Assembly (NCBI GenBank): GCA_038852315.1
Contig: JAWCKF010000034.1
Coordinates: 1 to 15,918 of the forward strand
Reading direction: 5' to 3'
DNA from: COMBO-56-21 sp038852315
Lineage (GTDB): Archaea; Thermoplasmatota; Thermoplasmata; UBA10834
Length of the DNA: 15,918 bases
Part shown: piece by piece, positions 13,508-15,918 of the stretch
How the letters are laid out: each line of letters starts with the position of its first letter
How positions within the stretch are numbered: position 1 is the first letter of the stretch
Notes under the pieces: generated by a model
Databases searched by the model: none
The model's input: the letters and a program-made list of their open reading frames with translations, nothing else
What the model was told of the DNA's origin: nothing
Position numbers and translations under genes: made by a program

Positions 13508-14055
13508 TTGTGCTCCGGCAGTGGGTCAGTACAGCCATCGTCGCTGCCGCTGTCGTGGACATGCTGGTCTTCTCGCATTTGACCTTCGCGGCCCTCGTCA
13601 TCTCGGCGATAGGTGTTGCCATGATGCTGATCGGGCTCTTCTTCTCGTACAGGCCCGCCGCGGTCCTCGGTATGCTCGTTGTGACTATCTGCGCGGCGGC
13701 CGCCATGGAGATAGCCACGCTGCTCACCGTAGGCAACATCCTCTCCGCCCTCGCAGGGCTAGTACTTCCAGCCTCCGTTCTGGCATGGCTTGCGCTCTCG
13801 GCGGAAGAACAGGTAGTCATCGACCTCTCCATCGCCAGAAAGCCGTTCGCCTTGACGGCCGTGTACGCGGCGTCATGTATCGTGTCCGTCGCGATCTTCG
13901 TGTTGCTCCTCGGGCTGGTGTCCCCTGCTCTGCCGGCCACTATCACCGTCGTTACGGAGTCGGCCATCATGCTCGTCTGCGCCACCCTCCTCGGCCTCGC
14001 CCTGACCTGGAGAGGCCCGGGAGAGCGGCCGATCGAGCGGGGCGAGGAAGAGTAG
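13504..14055 (+). CDS. Small polytopic membrane protein in moxR-DUF58 operon
   Basis: A 183-residue hydrophobic protein with about five or six membrane helices and a short charged C-terminal tail (ending RPIERGEEE). It starts with ATG inside the ATGA overlap with the DUF58 stop, so the two are translationally coupled and almost certainly made together. In many genomes the third gene of a moxR-DUF58 cluster encodes a membrane transglutaminase/DUF4129 protein. This one is far shorter and has no soluble domain, so it is not that protein but may occupy the same place in the complex. I do not recognise its family. Confidence 0.75.
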   Translation: MIVLRQWVSTAIVAAAVVDMLVFSHLTFAALVISAIGVAMMLIGLFFSYRPAAVLGMLVVTICAAAAMEIATLLTVGNILSALAGLVLPASVLAWLALSAEEQVVIDLSIARKPFALTAVYAASCIVSVAIFVLLLGLVSPALPATITVVTESAIMLVCATLLGLALTWRGPGERPIERGEEE

Positions 14056-14090
14056 CGCTCCGTGAATGAGACGCTCCTTCGCGTCAAGCA

Positions 14091-14098
14091 TTAAATAA
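14091..14098 (+). promoter_or_regulatory. Candidate TATA box for the archaeosortase gene
   Basis: TTAAATAA is centred about 27 bases before the TTG start at 14122, in the 66-base gap after the upstream membrane protein gene. It is a good archaeal TATA match, so the archaeosortase may have its own start site close to the initiation codon. In that case GGAGTGG (14111-14117) would serve only a longer read-through transcript from the moxR operon. Confidence 0.5.
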
Positions 14099-14121
14099 GG
14101 CGAGAATCCTGGAGTGGCGCG

Positions 14122-15123
14122 TTGAAGATATCCCCTTACTGGTCCCTGCTGTTCGGGACGCTGCTGGTCGTCGCGGCACTGTACAACCACTACCTCGGGC
14201 ACTCCGCCCTGCTCGTCGAGATTGTGCTCGTGGCGGTCGGCACTATGACCGCCCTGCTCTCACTGAGGCTGCTCGAGAAGGGAGAACCTGAGGAATTCTC
14301 GGGAATGCTGTTCCAGCTGCTGTCGCGATACCTGAGCAGGAAGCAGTCTGCGACCCTCGTGCCTCTGATGGGATTCGCGGTGATACTCTCGTGGACAGTT
14401 TGGAAGCTCTTCGTCATCGGCACTTCGGACCTCAGGATGACGGACTTCATAGTCACGCTCCTCGGGCTCTCTCTGATACTCTACTACTACGGGCCTTCGA
14501 GGTTCGCGATGCAGAAGGACTTCGTCGTCCTCTACCTGACCTTCCTGACGGTCGTATTCGTGGTGATATGGGGCGCGTACGCACGCATCACAGGGGAGTC
14601 GTACTACAGGGTGACGGCCTACTCCGAGTACTACTTCATCACCATCCCGGTCGTGGCGCTCATCAACCTGTGCGGCGTGAGCGCGAGCGCCGAGCTGGAC
14701 CTCGGCGGGATCGGGCTATCGAACGTCATCAGCTACGAGTACCACGGTGTGCTCCTCAGAGTCGGCATAGGGACCGGCTGCAGCGGGCTGTACTCGGCGG
14801 GGCTGTTCTTCTCCGCGTTCCTGGCGTTCGTGCTGGTCAGGTACAGGAAGGTCGACCTGCCGATCGTTCTCTCACTCGGCCTCGGCCTGTTCATCACGTG
14901 GGCGGGCAACATCGTGCGGATGACCATAACCGTGCTGGTCGGACACGCGTACGGACACCCAGCACTCGCCTTCGTGCACAGCTACATAGGCATACTCATC
15001 TTCGTCGTCTTCATCACGGCCTTCTGGTTCCTCGTCGTGAGATGGCTCGACAGGAGAGAGTTCAAGGAGGCGGGAGAGGAGCCTGGACAGGAGCCAGTCA
15101 CATCCGAACAGACGGCGCAATGA
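14122..15123 (+). CDS. Archaeosortase / exosortase family transpeptidase
   Basis: A 333-residue integral membrane protein with about eight hydrophobic helices. The sorting-enzyme signature is complete: catalytic Cys in GTGCSGLYSAGLFF (C220), the Arg in GNIVRMTI (R266), and a third conserved position in FVHSYIG (H286). Archaeosortases recognise a short motif, hydrophobic helix and Arg-rich tail at the C-terminus of exported proteins. They cleave there and attach the protein to a lipid on the outer face of the membrane. About 70 N-terminal residues (two helices and a charged stretch) precede the core, and a hydrophilic tail (about 310-333) follows it. The start is TTG at 14122 with GGAGTGG (14111-14117) four bases upstream; no ATG lies near. 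The His at the third position, instead of the Arg in haloarchaeal ArtA, is closer to exosortases, so I do not assign a subtype. Confidence 0.88.
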   Translation: MKISPYWSLLFGTLLVVAALYNHYLGHSALLVEIVLVAVGTMTALLSLRLLEKGEPEEFSGMLFQLLSRYLSRKQSATLVPLMGFAVILSWTVWKLFVIGTSDLRMTDFIVTLLGLSLILYYYGPSRFAMQKDFVVLYLTFLTVVFVVIWGAYARITGESYYRVTAYSEYYFITIPVVALINLCGVSASAELDLGGIGLSNVISYEYHGVLLRVGIGTGCSGLYSAGLFFSAFLAFVLVRYRKVDLPIVLSLGLGLFITWAGNIVRMTITVLVGHAYGHPALAFVHSYIGILIFVVFITAFWFLVVRWLDRREFKEAGEEPGQEPVTSEQTAQ

Positions 15124-15166
15124 CACGGTCGCGTCTCCGCCCAGCCCACAACTGCGAGGGATACGC

Positions 15167-15918
15167 TCAGGTGTCGACGAGACGGTCCTTCCGGACGGAG
15201 TATGACAGGCCGGGAAGTATGAGCTCCCTCTCGATGAGCTCCCCGAAGTCGACGATGTCATCCGCCGCCATCTGCGGCGCGGGTTCAGCTCGAGGTGCGC
15301 TCGATGACTCTGCTGGCGCCTCGACCTGCTTGGCCGAGGCTCGGCTGTTCAACCTGCGCTGCTTTACAGGGCGCACAGGCGTCGCTTCCGCTGAGGGACC
15401 AGGCGCGGACACGGCCACATCGGAGGCCGGGGCGTCGCACGCGGGCAGTCGTGTGTTCCCTGCGAGGAGACCAGGGACAGGAAGGAGTGACGGAGCAACG
15501 CTCGTGGACCCCACATCTTCGTTCTCAAGCCCGTGCTCCAGCTCTCTCCGGCGCTTGAAGTAGAACCCGAGTACGAGACCTGCAGGGACCGCCGCGGCCC
15601 CGAACACTATCCAGAGAGAGATCCCGGACGGGTGTGCGATCCGGTTACCGCCAGTGCCAGCATCATCGGGCGGCGGCTGGATGCCCGACGCGGGCGGGAC
15701 GAGGGCGGCGAACAGCTCGACCCTCGATGACTCTGCGGTGTTGCCGGCGAGATCGGTAGCAAGCGCGTATATCGACATGCCGCTCCACAGGAGCGAGGGG
15801 TGCAGAGCCGCTGACCACCCGGATGGTCCGAGAGCCATGGCAACGGTGGAGAACGACCCGTCCGCGAGCTCGTAGAAGAGCGTGACCGCCCTGATGCCGT
15901 AGTCGTCGTCTGCGCGTG
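15167..15918 (-). CDS. Surface protein with Ig-like domain and C-terminal membrane anchor (5' end off window)
   Basis: The frame is open to the right edge (first full codons read RADDDYGIRAVTLFYELADGS), giving 249 visible residues. The first ~70 look like the end of an Ig/fibronectin-type beta domain: D-GIRAVTLFYEL at the start and SIYALATDLAGNTAES at the end, a pattern common in archaeal S-layer-associated proteins. A Pro/Gly-rich linker follows, then one hydrophobic helix (visible residues about 98-120, GISLWIVFGAAAVPAGLVLG) ending in FKRRR. The remaining ~125 residues form a Pro/Ala/Ser-rich cytoplasmic tail without a recognised domain. The long tail means it is not an archaeosortase substrate of the usual kind, despite the neighbour. 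ATG 15838 lies inside the beta domain and is not the start. It is convergent with the archaeosortase gene, 43 bases apart. Confidence 0.7.
   Translation of the reverse strand, partial: RADDDYGIRAVTLFYELADGSFSTVAMALGPSGWSAALHPSLLWSGMSIYALATDLAGNTAESSRVELFAALVPPASGIQPPPDDAGTGGNRIAHPSGISLWIVFGAAAVPAGLVLGFYFKRRRELEHGLENEDVGSTSVAPSLLPVPGLLAGNTRLPACDAPASDVAVSAPGPSAEATPVRPVKQRRLNSRASAKQVEAPAESSSAPRAEPAPQMAADDIVDFGELIERELILPGLSYSVRKDRLVDT

Noticed and set aside
15167..15918. Right-edge surface protein as an archaeosortase substrate
   Set aside because: Its anchor helix is followed by about 125 residues of tail, whereas sorting signals end a few residues after the helix.

Overview
The window looks like a chromosomal segment of an uncultured, GC-rich archaeon, most likely a member of the Thermoplasmatota. 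The evidence is Arg codons dominated by AGG/AGA, frequent ATA Ile codons, AT-rich TATA-like boxes about 27 bases before starts, an archaeosortase, a protein disulfide oxidoreductase (PDO)-type redox protein, and surface proteins rich in N-glycosylation sequons. The lineage is inferred, since no rRNA or universal marker gene is present. No tRNA, rRNA, CRISPR array, insertion sequence, integrase or attachment site was seen.

Layout, left to right. (1) The 3' part of an M28-type zinc metallopeptidase enters from the left edge. A GC-rich hairpin follows, then a sugar-nucleotide epimerase gene (1317-2294). (2) A DHA2-type multidrug/solute transporter (minus strand) and a pyrrolysine-free MttB-family methyltransferase (plus strand) diverge from a 159-base spacer. 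(3) An orphan peptide-type solute-binding protein anchored at both ends (minus) diverges from a zinc-ribbon membrane protein (plus). (4) A compact arsenic-methylation module: arsM on the minus strand, preceded by a 36-codon small ORF, diverges from a plus-strand pair made of a PadR-type regulator with an unusual CCxxxxCC motif and a PDO-like thioredoxin-fold protein. (5) A moxR / DUF58 / small membrane protein operon is followed by an archaeosortase gene. (6) A convergent gene for a surface-anchored protein runs off the right edge.

The most interesting part is the arsenic module. The 126-base spacer between the small ORF and the PadR gene holds three copies of a 16-bp dyad, TATTG-N2-CG-N2-CAATA. 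They sit on or beside the candidate promoters for both directions and are not explained by any gene. Together with the four-cysteine N-terminus of the PadR protein, this suggests a PadR-family metalloid sensor that represses both ArsM and the thiol-redox partner ArsM would need. That is a different design from the usual ArsR/SmtB-controlled ars operons. The regulator, ArsM and PDO roles come from sequence motifs. The sensing and operator assignments are inference.

A second theme is the cell surface: M28 peptidase, double-anchored binding protein, archaeosortase and the right-edge surface protein. The MoxR-DUF58 pair, which in other organisms acts in maturation or metal loading of envelope complexes, lies 66 bases upstream of the archaeosortase gene. 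Gene ends are packed tightly at convergent junctions (4, 13, 12 and 43 bases).
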